A DNA stretch of 64,000 bases from Methylocystis sp. IM3 (GCF_038070105.1 NZ_JBBPBZ010000004.1:248001-312000); one strand, 5' to 3'; shown: positions 47,096-57,501, numbered from the stretch's first letter. The notes: generated by a model from the letters alone, not told the origin. Made by a program: numbers and translations.

Positions 47096-50000
47096 ATGGA
47101 TTGGGAGCTTAACCTTCACCAACTAATCAAGCGGGTGACGGTGCGTTTAGGCCTACCGGACCCTTCATTCCGCTACGACCGGGGCTTTCCTCTGGAATAC
47201 AAAACACTTTTCTCGCCACGCCGCGCGATCAGAGACGTTCTTTATATGGATCGGGTCGTACGAGGCAACGACGATGCGTTTGATTTGCGACCTCCAACGG
47301 CTGGCGACCAGCTCGCCTGTCATTACATCGTCTTCTACGGCTCTCACCGACGCAATCTAGACGAGGTTCTGCCCCTATTGCGGAATTTGGGATTGCGGGT
47401 AGTCGATCAGACGCAGTTCGAAATCGCCCCCGACGTTGACACACGATACCTCATACGAAAATTTTCTGTCACGTCTAGCTTTGACGCCGCACAGCGCCTG
47501 ACGCCTTTCAGATTTAGCCTATTGGAGGCCCTTGATGCACTCCTTTCGGGTCAAACCGACGACGACCCCTTGAATGGATTGATTCTCCGATGTGGTCTCG
47601 ACTGGCGACAAGTCGACCTCCTTCGCGCCTATTGCAATTACTACCTGCAGATATCCAAAGGCTATGGACGTCGTCGCGTCCACCGGGCATTACTCACAAA
47701 TTACGACGCAGCCTTGTTGCTGTACAAATACTTCAACGCCCGCTTCGCAGTAGACCGGTCTTCTAGCGACGCCCAAGAGCGCCGGGCTGAGAAGCTGGCG
47801 CAGCTGCGGATTGATCTAATAGATTCGCTCGAAAAGGTCGCCGAGCCTAGTGACGACAGGATTTTGCGCGATCTGTTCAATATTATTGACTCCACTTTGC
47901 GGACCAACTTCTTTCTCCCGGCTAACAGCGACGAGACTCGATGCATCGCCCTAAAAATTAGCGGCCTGGGCGTGATAAACATGCCAGCGCCAAAACCTTG
48001 GAACGAGATATATATTCACTCACCTTCAATGGAAGGCGTTTACTTGCGCAGCGCCAGAATCGCGCGAGGCGGCGTACGCTGGTCTAGACTTCGCGATAAC
48101 TTCAGAGACGAAATACTCAACCTGCTGCGGGCTCAAATGGTTAAGAACGCGGTGGTTGTCCCGCAGGGCGCGCAGGGAGGCTTCGTCATCAAAATTCACA
48201 GCGAGGATAAGACAGACGCCAAGGAGAAAGCCGGCGAGGCGTATGAGCTTTTTCTGCGAGGATTGCTTGATTTGATTGACAATACGGGCGAGGAGGTCGG
48301 CCCTTCGAAGGGTCTAGTCTGTTATGATGGCCTCGACGCTTATTTCGTCATAGATGCTGCCTCTGATAGTGACGTGGGAAGACTGTCTGATCGTGCGAAT
48401 GAGATTGCAGCGAAATACGACTTTTGGCTCGATGATGCCTTCGTCACTGGGGGGGCATTCGGCTTCGATCACAAATTACTTGGCATCGTGGCGAAAGGGG
48501 CGTGGACGTGTGTGAAGAGGCATTTTTACGAATTGGGCCGCGATATCGATGAACAGATCCTAACAGTCGTCGGCGTCGGGGAAATCGGGAGCGAAGCCTT
48601 CGGCGGCGCTATGTTGCAGTCCAGCAACATTAGATTAATCGGCGCGTTCAATGCTGACTACATTTTCGTTGACCCAACTCCTGATCGGATAGCCGCTTTT
48701 GGGGAACGGAAACGCCTTTTCGACACTCCAGGTTCAACCTGGCGCGACTACAACCCGTTTCTCATCTCAGCCGGCGGCGGTGTATTTTCGCGCTCGTCCA
48801 AGAATATTATGTTGAGTCTTGAAGCACAGGAATTGCTGGGCACTCGCAATACTTCACTGGAAGGCGACGAGCTAATTCGGCTGTTGTTAAAGCTGCCCGT
48901 CGATCTGTTGTGGATGGGCGGAATTGGCACTTATGTGAAGGCAAGTTTTGAGGTGAATGAAACCGTGGCCGATCGCGCCAATGACACCGCCCGAGTGAGC
49001 GCCCCAGAGATCAAAGCTAAAGTGGTCGGCGAGGCTGCGAGCCTTGGTTTCACCCAGCGAGCTAGAGTTGAATATGCGCGCAAAGGCGGGCGAATCAACA
49101 CGGACGCCATTGACCATTCCGGAAGCGTTGATCTTTCAGACCATGAAGTCAACATCAAGATCCTGATGTTGTCCAGGCCTGACAACGCTCCATTAGGAGC
49201 TAATCGGGATGAACGATATCGCATTTTGCGCGAAGTGGCAGACGAAGTCGGTCAGTTAGTGGTCCATAATAATTACACTCAATGTTTGTGCTTATCTCTG
49301 GAGAGGGCCCGTTGTCTGGATAACATCGCCTCTTTCTTAGACGTTGCGGACTTACTCGAGAACGCCGGCTTTCTAAATCGCTCAGCTGCACCCTTCCCGC
49401 TGCGGAAGGAGGCAGCAAGCCGCGAGGCGGGGCTTATGCGGCCGGAGCTCGCAATATTAATAGCTAACGCGAAGCTAGCAGTGAAACGAATGTTAATCGA
49501 AACGTCAAGTGTTCTCGACGAGGATTGGGCGCGTGAGTTTCTTGCGGGATATTTTCCCGAGCGCCTACGCAGGGATTTTTCTGAGCGCCTGCATGACCAC
49601 CCACTCGCTCACGAGATTGCGGCCACGGTTATCAGCAATAAGATAATCGATCAGGCAGGCGTCGGTTTCCTGATCGGACCTAGCCAATTGGATGCGAGTT
49701 CGGTAAGCGAGGCCGTTGGGATTTATATAGCCTTCGACAAAATTCTGCAGGGTGACCGGTGGCGCCACGCCCTACACTCACTAGACGGCAATCTGACCAC
49801 CGAGCGCCAGTATGAACTGCTCTTGCAGCTCGAAGACGCTTTGGCCTTTCTCTGTCGCTGGACCTGGGAGCATGGGCTACGGCTGACGCCAGACCGCGAC
49901 GTCCTCAACGAATGGGACGCCGATCTGCGACAATATCTGAATTACCTCGACCAAAGTCGGGAGTTCGGTCTTCTGGCGTCCGGAGCCCCGGATGTCTCCC

Positions 50001-50431
50001 GAGTGTTGTTCCTCAATCGTCTCCGCGACTTTCCCGTACTGGTCCACCTGACGAAATGTTCGGGCAGAAACTTCCTGGAGGTCGTGAGAGCGTTCGACAA
50101 TTTCACCAAGATAATTGGATTAAGGGAAATTGCCGGCCTTATCGAAGAAGTAAGACCTCGGGACAAATGGGAGAGGCGTCTGCAGAGCGGGCTGGACGAT
50201 CAGCTTCGCTCCGCCGCTGCTCGATTCGTGGAGGCGCAGTTGAAATCCGGGTCTCAAGACGCATCGACCTTCTTTGAAACATTCGGTCTCGTCAGCCATC
50301 ACGTCAAATTTCAGCGACTGCGACAAGAACTTGATGAGGCATCTCCAGCGACGCTCACGCCATTTGCTGCGTTAGCGTCTCAATTAGACGCATTCGTTGA
50401 CGCCTGCGCCACCGCGGGCGATCGGAGCTGA
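47096..50431 (+). CDS. NAD-dependent glutamate dehydrogenase, short form
   Basis: 1111 residues of the Bac_GDH family, oxidising glutamate to 2-oxoglutarate and ammonium with NAD+. The catalytic part includes GVRWSRLRDNFRDEILNLLR, VVPQGAQGGFVIK, LDDAFVTGGAFGFDHKLLGI, VVGVGEIGSEAFGGAML and KLPVDLLWMGGIGTYVK. Bacterial members are commonly about 1600 residues; the ~480-residue N-terminal regulatory (ACT-like) region is absent. No in-frame remnant precedes the ATG, and codon use and frame are clean, so this looks like a natural short form rather than a recent truncation. Cotranscribed with the STAS/kinase pair. Confidence 0.9.
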   Translation: MDWELNLHQLIKRVTVRLGLPDPSFRYDRGFPLEYKTLFSPRRAIRDVLYMDRVVRGNDDAFDLRPPTAGDQLACHYIVFYGSHRRNLDEVLPLLRNLGLRVVDQTQFEIAPDVDTRYLIRKFSVTSSFDAAQRLTPFRFSLLEALDALLSGQTDDDPLNGLILRCGLDWRQVDLLRAYCNYYLQISKGYGRRRVHRALLTNYDAALLLYKYFNARFAVDRSSSDAQERRAEKLAQLRIDLIDSLEKVAEPSDDRILRDLFNIIDSTLRTNFFLPANSDETRCIALKISGLGVINMPAPKPWNEIYIHSPSMEGVYLRSARIARGGVRWSRLRDNFRDEILNLLRAQMVKNAVVVPQGAQGGFVIKIHSEDKTDAKEKAGEAYELFLRGLLDLIDNTGEEVGPSKGLVCYDGLDAYFVIDAASDSDVGRLSDRANEIAAKYDFWLDDAFVTGGAFGFDHKLLGIVAKGAWTCVKRHFYELGRDIDEQILTVVGVGEIGSEAFGGAMLQSSNIRLIGAFNADYIFVDPTPDRIAAFGERKRLFDTPGSTWRDYNPFLISAGGGVFSRSSKNIMLSLEAQELLGTRNTSLEGDELIRLLLKLPVDLLWMGGIGTYVKASFEVNETVADRANDTARVSAPEIKAKVVGEAASLGFTQRARVEYARKGGRINTDAIDHSGSVDLSDHEVNIKILMLSRPDNAPLGANRDERYRILREVADEVGQLVVHNNYTQCLCLSLERARCLDNIASFLDVADLLENAGFLNRSAAPFPLRKEAASREAGLMRPELAILIANAKLAVKRMLIETSSVLDEDWAREFLAGYFPERLRRDFSERLHDHPLAHEIAATVISNKIIDQAGVGFLIGPSQLDASSVSEAVGIYIAFDKILQGDRWRHALHSLDGNLTTERQYELLLQLEDALAFLCRWTWEHGLRLTPDRDVLNEWDADLRQYLNYLDQSREFGLLASGAPDVSRVLFLNRLRDFPVLVHLTKCSGRNFLEVVRAFDNFTKIIGLREIAGLIEEVRPRDKWERRLQSGLDDQLRSAAARFVEAQLKSGSQDASTFFETFGLVSHHVKFQRLRQELDEASPATLTPFAALASQLDAFVDACATAGDRS

Positions 50432-50680
50432 AGCCACGCCCGCTCCGTAAAAGTCACAGGGCATCAGGATGCAATATTGTGCTTGGACGAAACTAACGCA
50501 ACGCAATAACTTTGCGTTATAAAAAGAAGGTAGGTGCGCGGGATTATCACCACGTCCACGAGCTAAAGTATCGGGAAGAACTTTTGCTTCTAAGTGTGTC
50601 GCCATAGAGAAGGGTCTCCCTTGCGTGAGTCGAAATAGGCTACTCGGGACAGCGATTCCTCTTAATCGGAGGTAGGCGAA
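50432..50680. promoter_or_regulatory. Intergenic region before the PAS-SpoIIE gene
   Basis: 249 bases without a gene. A clear ggaggt site lies 7-8 bases before the ATG at 50681. A separate promoter is likely because the gap to the GDH gene is long, but no reliable boxes were seen. Confidence 0.35.
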
Positions 50681-52969
50681 ATGATAAAATGGCGAAGATA
50701 CGGACCAAGGCTGCATCCGCGGATATTTGCGAAACTTAATAATACGCTTCATGATATTTTGGACGCCATACCGGAGGGCGTCATCTTGATCGACGACACG
50801 GGGACCATTCAATATTTCAACTCTGGTGCCGAAAGATTGTTTGGGTATCCACGCGCCGAGGTCATCGGGAGAAACATTAAGATTCTAATGCCGCCGTTAG
50901 ACCGGGAGGCTCACGATCAATACCTTTCAAGCTATTTGCGAACTGGAATCAGAAAAATTATTGGACTCGGACGCGAAGTTACAGCTCAACGTAAGGACAG
51001 CAGCGCATTCCCGATCTTTTTGTCTATCGGAGAGATGAGATTCGGGGAAAGGCGGATGTTCGTGGGAATCGCGCAGGACCTAACAAGCCGCAGACAAGTG
51101 GAACAAAAATTGCTGACGCTCTCCTCCGCCATAGACCAAAGCCCAAATGCTGTGCTTATATCGAATAAGGATGGTGTGATTGAATACGTGAATGAAAGCT
51201 TTGTGAGACTGACGGGTTACGACGCCAATGAACTCGTAGGACAAAATCCGAGGCTACTTCGATCGGGTCATACTGATCGCGACCAATATCGTCATTTATG
51301 GCACGCAATTCTTAACGGTCGCGAATGGCATGGCGAGATTGAGGACCGTAGAAAGGGCGGCGCACTTTATTGGGCCAAGCAGACGATAACGCCGTTGCGC
51401 GACGCGCTCGGCCAGATCACGCATTATCTTGCGATTCAAGAAGACATCACGGCGCTGAAGCGCCAACAAGAGGCACTTGCTGAGAGTGAGGAACGTTTCC
51501 GCAATGTGGCGGACATGACGGGGGAGTGGTTGTGGGAGCAAGATCAGGAGGGACGCTATACGTACAGCAGTGCAGCGGTTATTGGTATTCTTGGCTACAC
51601 TCCTGAGGAAATTATCGGGAAGAGCTACCTCGAGCTGCAATGCCCAAGCGATCCAGCTTTGGTCCCATCGAACCCCACGCTACCGTACTTTCGGCTAGTC
51701 AACCAATATCGTCACAAAAGTGGACGCATCGTCTTCACGGAGTCGAGCGGAGCGCCAATCCTAGGTGACCCTGGTGAGATTTTACGATGGCGCGGCGTAG
51801 ATCATGACATAACTGAACGTAAGGCATTCGAGGATGCCTTGCGCTTACGCAATCGCGCAATGGAGTCTTTGCGTGTCGGCGTCGCGATATGCGACGCGCG
51901 AGTACCAGGCTTCCCTAACATCTACGTCAATCCCGCGCTGTGTCAAATTACAGGCTATGCGTCAGAAGAATTGATCGGCCAAAATACTCGTCTGTTGCGC
52001 GGCCCCGAAACCGATCCCGAAACCATAGATCGGATAAACCGAGCGCTTGAACTTGGTCGCGACTACGAGGCAACAGTCAGAAGTTACCGTAAGGGAGGCG
52101 TCGCGTTTTGGAACGAGCTTTTCATCTCGCCTGTAGCAGACGAAAACGGGAATATCACGCATTATGTGGAGATTCACACAGATGTAACCGAACGACGAAA
52201 GGCTGAGGAGAATCAACAGCAATTGGAGCTTGCAAAGCGTATTCAACTCTCGCTTCTACCCGATGCGCCACTGCGCCTGTCCGCTGCCCAGATCGCGGGA
52301 GTTTGCGTACCTGCGACGCACATCGGCGGTGATTACTTCGATTTCTTCGAAAATTCCACTACAATAGTTATCACGATCGCGGATGTCTCCGGGCACAGTG
52401 TCGGCGCCGCGCTTCTGATGACTGGGCTACGGAGCGCATTACGCCTTGAGACGCGTATCCGCGGGGCAAATGGGGCCAGCCCGGCAACAATCCTGAGAGA
52501 GTTGAATGAAGTGCTTTATGACGATCTAAACAAGACAGAATCGTTTATTACTATGTTCTTCACGAAGTATGAACCCCACACAGGTTTGCTGCATTATGCC
52601 AATGCAGGTCATAATCAAGCGCTAGTGTTACGGGCCTCCACCAACGAATGCCTATCATTGGATTCAGAAGGGTTAATCTTGGGGGCGTTGCAGAATGTGG
52701 AATTCGAAGAGAAAAGCATCCAGCTTTTCGCCGGTGACTTACTTACGCTTTATACAGACGGAGTTAACGAGGCCAGAAACCCGCAGGGGGAATTTTTTGG
52801 GATTGAACGATTGCGGGCGGCGCTGCTAAGGCACCGCGATCTGCCTCCCGATGAACAGGTATCGCGGATCCTTGCAGAGGTGCAAGCTTTTTGCGCGGAT
52901 TATCCCTTGGCCGACGATGTCGCGATAGTCATCATGAAGGCTCTGGAACGGTCCATTTCTCTGGGGTGA
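50681..52969 (+). CDS. Four-PAS sensor with SpoIIE-type PP2C phosphatase domain
   Basis: 762 residues. PAS domains lie at about 20-140 (ILDAIPEGVILIDDTGTIQY, FixL/phytochrome style), 145-260 (AIDQSPNAVLISNKDGVIEY, LOV-like NPRLLRSGHTD), 275-390 and 395-515 (another Q-N-T-R-L-L-R-G). The C-terminal ~220 residues are a SpoIIE/RsbU phosphatase with metal motifs HIGGDYFDFFE, ITIADVSGHSVGAALLM and YPLADDVAIVIM. Such proteins dephosphorylate STAS antagonists in response to a PAS signal, so its likely substrate is the STAS protein at 46244. The LOV-like PAS domains read QN(P/T)RLLR; canonical LOV has NCRFLQ with a flavin-binding Cys, which is absent here. Confidence 0.88.
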   Translation: MIKWRRYGPRLHPRIFAKLNNTLHDILDAIPEGVILIDDTGTIQYFNSGAERLFGYPRAEVIGRNIKILMPPLDREAHDQYLSSYLRTGIRKIIGLGREVTAQRKDSSAFPIFLSIGEMRFGERRMFVGIAQDLTSRRQVEQKLLTLSSAIDQSPNAVLISNKDGVIEYVNESFVRLTGYDANELVGQNPRLLRSGHTDRDQYRHLWHAILNGREWHGEIEDRRKGGALYWAKQTITPLRDALGQITHYLAIQEDITALKRQQEALAESEERFRNVADMTGEWLWEQDQEGRYTYSSAAVIGILGYTPEEIIGKSYLELQCPSDPALVPSNPTLPYFRLVNQYRHKSGRIVFTESSGAPILGDPGEILRWRGVDHDITERKAFEDALRLRNRAMESLRVGVAICDARVPGFPNIYVNPALCQITGYASEELIGQNTRLLRGPETDPETIDRINRALELGRDYEATVRSYRKGGVAFWNELFISPVADENGNITHYVEIHTDVTERRKAEENQQQLELAKRIQLSLLPDAPLRLSAAQIAGVCVPATHIGGDYFDFFENSTTIVITIADVSGHSVGAALLMTGLRSALRLETRIRGANGASPATILRELNEVLYDDLNKTESFITMFFTKYEPHTGLLHYANAGHNQALVLRASTNECLSLDSEGLILGALQNVEFEEKSIQLFAGDLLTLYTDGVNEARNPQGEFFGIERLRAALLRHRDLPPDEQVSRILAEVQAFCADYPLADDVAIVIMKALERSISLG

Positions 52970-52973
52970 ATGC

Positions 52974-53936
52974 ATGGCCGGAAAAACGATGCTTAAACTA
53001 CGCAGACGACGCAAAGTGGGGCTTGCGCTGAGTAGCGGCGTCGCGCGAGGGTGGGCGCATATCGGAGCAATTCGCGCCCTTGCGCGGCTCGGTGTCCCTT
53101 TCGATGTCGTTGCCGGCTGTTCCGCCGGCGCTCTCGTCGGCGGATGCTATCTCGCACGACAGCTCGATTCGTTAGAGAAGTGGGCGCTTGAGCTCAATAG
53201 ACGCAGAGTAATCCGCTATCTTGATCTCAATCTTGGTTGGGGCGGCTTGATTAAGGGCGCTAAGATAGCTGGAGATCTACGACAATTGATCGGCTCCCTC
53301 CGCATTGAGGATCTTCACGCGCCGTTTGTTGCGGTTGCAACGGATCTCGTAACTGGACATGAAGTTTGGTTGCAAAAGGGCGATCTCGCAGAAGCGATCC
53401 GCGCCTCCTTTTCGATGCCCGGGATTTTTCCACCGATTGAAATCGAGAATCGTTGGCTGGCGGACGGAGCGCTGCTTGATCCTCTGCCGGTCGCCGCCTG
53501 TCGTTCGCTAGGGGCCGATCTGGTGATTGCGATCAATCTAAATACTGACATTCTTGGGAAATCGAGGAGAGCAGCTACGCCGGCGCCGGTTGCTCTGGGG
53601 TTTGATCCTGCTGGTTTGATTCAGGCGCAGGCTGATCTTTCAGCGGGTGCCTTACCCGCAAGCTTAGCCGCAAACTTCTTCGGCAAAGAAGGGCGCGTTC
53701 CAAATCTTGTGGGTGTTATAACGACTTCGTTGAGCATCATGCAGGACCGCCTGACGCGTTCGCGACTCGCCGGCGATCCACCAGATGTTCATATCACACC
53801 ACGTGTAGGTCACATCGGGCTGTTTGAATTCGATCGGGCAGAGGAGGCGATTAAGGAAGGCGAGAGGGCCGTTGAACGTAGGCGACCTGAGCTGCTGGAC
53901 GTACTGGAAGTTATGGGTTTTCCATCAAATCGGTAA
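52974..53936 (+). CDS. Patatin-like phospholipase (RssA type)
   Basis: 320 residues. The oxyanion-hole segment is LALSSGVARGWAHIGAI, the nucleophile elbow is VAGCSAGALVGG (Ser50) and the catalytic Asp lies in WLADGALLDPLPV (Asp164), giving the Ser-Asp dyad of bacterial patatins. No signal peptide, so cytoplasmic or peripheral to the membrane. Starts 4 bases after the phosphatase gene and is therefore in the same operon. In Enterobacteria rssA neighbours the response regulator rssB, which controls a stress sigma factor; here it again sits beside a stress-type signalling gene. Confidence 0.88.
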   Translation: MAGKTMLKLRRRRKVGLALSSGVARGWAHIGAIRALARLGVPFDVVAGCSAGALVGGCYLARQLDSLEKWALELNRRRVIRYLDLNLGWGGLIKGAKIAGDLRQLIGSLRIEDLHAPFVAVATDLVTGHEVWLQKGDLAEAIRASFSMPGIFPPIEIENRWLADGALLDPLPVAACRSLGADLVIAINLNTDILGKSRRAATPAPVALGFDPAGLIQAQADLSAGALPASLAANFFGKEGRVPNLVGVITTSLSIMQDRLTRSRLAGDPPDVHITPRVGHIGLFEFDRAEEAIKEGERAVERRRPELLDVLEVMGFPSNR

Positions 53937-54177
53937 TGCAAGAGGATACCTTTAGGTCGCCAGCGATCTTGAAGACATCGCGCGATGCGTCGCTGGGATC
54001 GGCGGCGAGATTGTTCGTGTCGGTCTTGGGGCTGGCCCGCTGGCGCCTTGGCTTTTCGGCGGGGTCGCTGAACTCGGGCTTCCTATCATCTGCATCGAGG
54101 TCCGCGGGGACATCGACGCCAGTTCGGAAGGTGAGCGCCACCACGGCGCACACGAAGCCTCCGGTGAGATGCGCGGG

Positions 54178-54779
54178 TCAGTCGGGTGGCGGTTTTTTGG
54201 CGGTTGTCTTACGGGACCAGCGTTTGACGAGAGCGGCGACGTCGGCTTTAAGTGACTCGGGGTCGATGGCTTTTGGATTGAAGTCCTCTCCGAGCCATTC
54301 GCGGATTTCATCGTGGCGCTCGTGCGACTTGTCGCTAATCGCTTCCAGCATTTCGGCGTAGCCCCAAGGGACGCCGACGTCTTCCGGCGGACAGCGCCCG
54401 CTTGCTTCGATGAGGCGCGGATAGCGAACGCCGGGCTCGGAGTCGTGGAGGCGCTCGATTTTGATGGTGTACTCCCAGCCGTCGCCGAAGTCATAAAGGT
54501 AATGCAGCGTCTTGATGCCCGCGTCTTCCAGAATGTCGATGAGCTTCGCCTTGCGAGCGTCGAGGGGTCCGCCGGGCCAGTCGGGATCGGGCAGGCCCCA
54601 TCCCGTATCGCCGGCGCGGATCTCTCGTAAAGATGGCTGTTGGTCCATCCGAGCGCCGCCTGCAAGGTCAGATGGAGGCGGTCGAGTTTTATTGAGAGCG
54701 GGACCTCGATGCGGCGCAGAACTTTTGGCTCCACGTCGTCGAGGGTGACTTTGAGGCGAACGATAGCGTTTGCGGTCAT
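54178..54779 (-). pseudogene. IS66 passenger, plasmid pRiA4b ORF-3 family, frameshifted
   Basis: Starts MTANAIVRLKVTLDDVEPKV with an ATGA overlap with tnpC and reads RLHLTLQAALGWTNSHLYE. A duplicated GA (gagaga near 54626-54631) shifts the frame, after which it continues IRAGDTGWGLPDPDWPGGPL, YLYDFGDGWEYTIKIERLHD, PPEDVGVPWGYAEMLEAISD to the stop at 54178. Without the two extra bases it would be a full PF07929-type protein. Function unknown. Confidence 0.8.
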
Positions 54780-56407
54780 GCCGCGAGTTTACGGTCTTCC
54801 CGCGCCGCCGCCCAGCGCCATGGCAGAAGGGCGGCAAGGTCTGTAATTTTGTGATCGTTGATGCGGGCCAGCACGTCGGCGAGCCAGGCCTGCGGATCGA
54901 CGCCATTGAGCTTTGCTGTCGCAATCAGCGTGTAGATCGTCGCCGCCCGCTACCCGCCGCGGTCCGAGCCCGCAAAGAGCCATGATCGCCGCCCGAGGGC
55001 GACGGTGCGCAGCGCCCGTTCGGCGGCATTGTTGGTGAGGCAAATGCGCCCATCGTCGAGGAAGCGCGCGAAGGCGCTCCAGCGCTTGAGCATATAGTCC
55101 ATCGCTTTGGCGACTTCGGCATGGCGCGACAGACGCGCCCGCTCGCTTCGCATCCAGTCTTTAAGCGCCGCGACGAGCGGCGCCACGTGCGCCTTGCGCA
55201 CGGCCAGACGCCTTTCTGCGGAAAGTCCGTTTACCTCGCGCTCAATGTCGAAGATCGCATCGATGCGCTTGATCGCCTCCAGTGCAAGCGGCGCGATCCC
55301 GCTTTGCTTGCCAAGAGCCTTGTTACGCGCGTGGCTGACGAGGTCGGCGAGTACGAAGAACTTGCGCCGCGCATGGCTCCAGCACGCAGCCTCGATGATA
55401 TCGCCTGGCGACCGGCCTGCCGCGTAAAGCCGATTGAACCCCGCATAGGCGTCGGCCTGAAGAAAGCCGGCAAATTTTGAAAGATGACGCTCGGGATGTT
55501 CGGCGGTTCGATCGCGGGAGTAGAAAAAGACCGCCGCCGGCGGATCGGCGCCGCCGAAGGGCGCATCGTCGCGCACATAGGTCCACAGCCGCCCGGTGCG
55601 CGTCTTGCCCCTCGCCAGAACAGGCACGGTCGTATCATCGCCATGTGTGCGGGCGCCGGCAAAGACGTGATCGCGAATGAGGTCGTGAATCGGGCGCAGC
55701 AGCAAGGCGCAGCCGCCGACCTGATCGGCAAGCGTCGACAGGCTCAGCTCCACGCCCTCATGCGCATAGCGCACCGATTGCCGGTTGAGCGGCTGATGCT
55801 GCCCATACTTCTCGAACAGGATCATCGCCAGAAGGCTCGGGCCAGCGAAGCCGCGCGGCAGCACATGGAACGGCGCCGGCGCCTGGGCGATGGTCTCGCA
55901 GTCTCGGCAGGAGAATTTCTCGCGCACATGCTGGATCACTTTCCACTGACGCGGAATGACCTCCAGCGTCTCGGTGACATCCTCGCCCAGTTTGGACAGG
56001 CGCGTTCCGCCGCAGCAGGCGCACGAGGTCGGCCCCGGCAGCACGACGCGCTCACGCGGCAGATGCGCTGGAAACGGCTGGCGCGACGGCTTCCTTCTGG
56101 AGAAAGCGCGAACCTCCGCCGCCTGCGCCGCGGCGACGGTTCCGTCGGCGGCGAGTTCGTCGTCGGCGGCGACGGCCTCGAGCTCCTCGAGTTCAAGCTC
56201 CATTTGCTCGAAAAGCCGCGCCTTGCGCTCACTGCGCGCACCATAGAGTTCGCGACGTAGCTTCTCGATCGAGAGCTGCAAATGCGCGATCAGCGCCGCC
56301 GAATTCGACGCGCTTGCTCGTGCCTGCGCCAATTCCGCGTCTCTCACGCGCAGGAGCGCCTTCAGGCTCTCGACATCGTCAGGGAAAGAATCAGCGGCGC
56401 TCATCAT
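54776..56407 (-). pseudogene. tnpC: IS66 TnpC with one amber codon
   Basis: Starts MMSAADSFPDDVESLKALLR and has the complete IS66 layout ([87 protein letters not shown]). A TAG at 54950-54952 interrupts it where related proteins have Gln ([10 protein letters not shown]). Beyond it the frame continues RAATIYTLIATAKLNGVDPQ to the natural stop at 54776. A single C-to-T change would explain the defect. Confidence 0.88.
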
Positions 56408-56471
56408 TGATGATCGAATCACAAGCGCGCATAGCCGCAAGGCCGATCCACCCACATTCCTCAGAAATTAT

Positions 56472-56819
56472 TCAGCCCGCCACCTCGGGACGCCATGTGT
56501 ATTGCGGCGCGCGCCAATCGATGCCCGACAGCAGATAGCCAAGCTGCGCCGCGCTGATCGTCACGGCCCCCGTCGACGCCTGAGGCCAAAGAAAGCGACC
56601 GCGCTCCAGGCGCTTTTCAAATAGACACTGACCCTGGCCGTCATGCCAGAGAATCTTGATCAGGTCGCCACGCCGGCCCCGGAACACGAACAGATGTCCG
56701 CCGCTCGGATTGCGGCGCAAAGTCTCCCGCACGATCAGCGACAGGCTCGCATAACCCTTGCGCATGTCCGTATGGCCGGTGACGATCCAGACCCGCGCGT
56801 CAGGCGCTACCGGGATCAT
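56472..56819 (-). CDS. tnpB: IS66 TnpB
   Basis: 115 residues, MIPVAPDARVWIVTGHTDMR, with LFVFRGRRGDLIKILWHDGQ and FEKRLERGRFLWPQA. ATGA overlap with tnpA. Intact and close to the TnpB at 38462. Confidence 0.92.
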   Translation of the reverse strand: MIPVAPDARVWIVTGHTDMRKGYASLSLIVRETLRRNPSGGHLFVFRGRRGDLIKILWHDGQGQCLFEKRLERGRFLWPQASTGAVTISAAQLGYLLSGIDWRAPQYTWRPEVAG

Positions 56820-57211
56820 CGCCGCAGCGCCTTGATCACTCGCGCTAGCGCCGCGATCTCGACATCAGCGCCAACGGTGATCTTCTCGCCGCCGGGCAAC
56901 GCGATCTCCATGCGCCCGGGCGCGTTTGGCGACGCGCCGAGCGCCAACGGCGGCGACGGCGAAATCGTCACCGGTAAAATCGCCGGCGGTTCGCGTGCTT
57001 CTGTCTTTGTCGCGGCGAGCTGTCGCCGCCAGGTGAAGAGCAGATTGGCGTTGAGCCCATAACGCCGCGCAACCTCCGCCACAGACCCACCCTCAGAAAA
57101 GCTCTCCGCAACGATGCGCCGCTTCTCATCCTTCTTCCAATAGCGCCGTCGGCCCGAACCGTTCGTCGAAGCGTCGCTCTCATCCCGACCCGTCATAGCG
57201 ATAGTGTCCAT
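56816..57211 (-). CDS. tnpA: IS66 TnpA
   Basis: 131 residues, MDTIAMTGRDESDASTNGSG, with KKDEKRRIVAESFSEGGSVA and ARRYGLNANLLFTWRRQLA. Start at 57211 chosen over the longer frame because it aligns with the related TnpA at 38082. Confidence 0.9.
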   Translation of the reverse strand: MDTIAMTGRDESDASTNGSGRRRYWKKDEKRRIVAESFSEGGSVAEVARRYGLNANLLFTWRRQLAATKTEAREPPAILPVTISPSPPLALGASPNAPGRMEIALPGGEKITVGADVEIAALARVIKALRR

Positions 57212-57501
57212 CATCGATAATGGGCACGATCTACGCGCCACGCGCGTCACTATCCCTGAATCTTGCACCCACCCGCCAGACGGCCCTCGCCGGAAGGATA
57301 CGTTGGAACCACTGTCGATATCATAGGACTCAGATCCACTTGGCCTCGGCGGAGGATTCCGATGGTTTTGGCGAAGGTGCCCATTTTTCCTCGAAACCGG
57401 GCACTCTGCTGAGACGTCGTCGTGCTGCGAGCGTTATATGTCGCATGGGTCCCCATCCGCAGCCGATTGCAAGCCCAGGCCCTTTGTGGAAAACTGTCCC
57501 A

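Larger units (their letters stand above)
54178..57301 (-). mobile_element. IS66-family element with passenger gene, decayed
   Basis: Gene order tnpA, tnpB, tnpC, pRiA4b ORF-3. The tnpA-proximal end (complement ending at 57301) reads GTATCCTTCCGGCGAGGGCC, nearly the end sequence of the IS66 at 37973. The far end could not be fixed: the DNA between 53937 and 54177 contains no matching inverted repeat, so that end may be deleted. tnpC and the passenger each carry one inactivating change. Confidence 0.75.
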
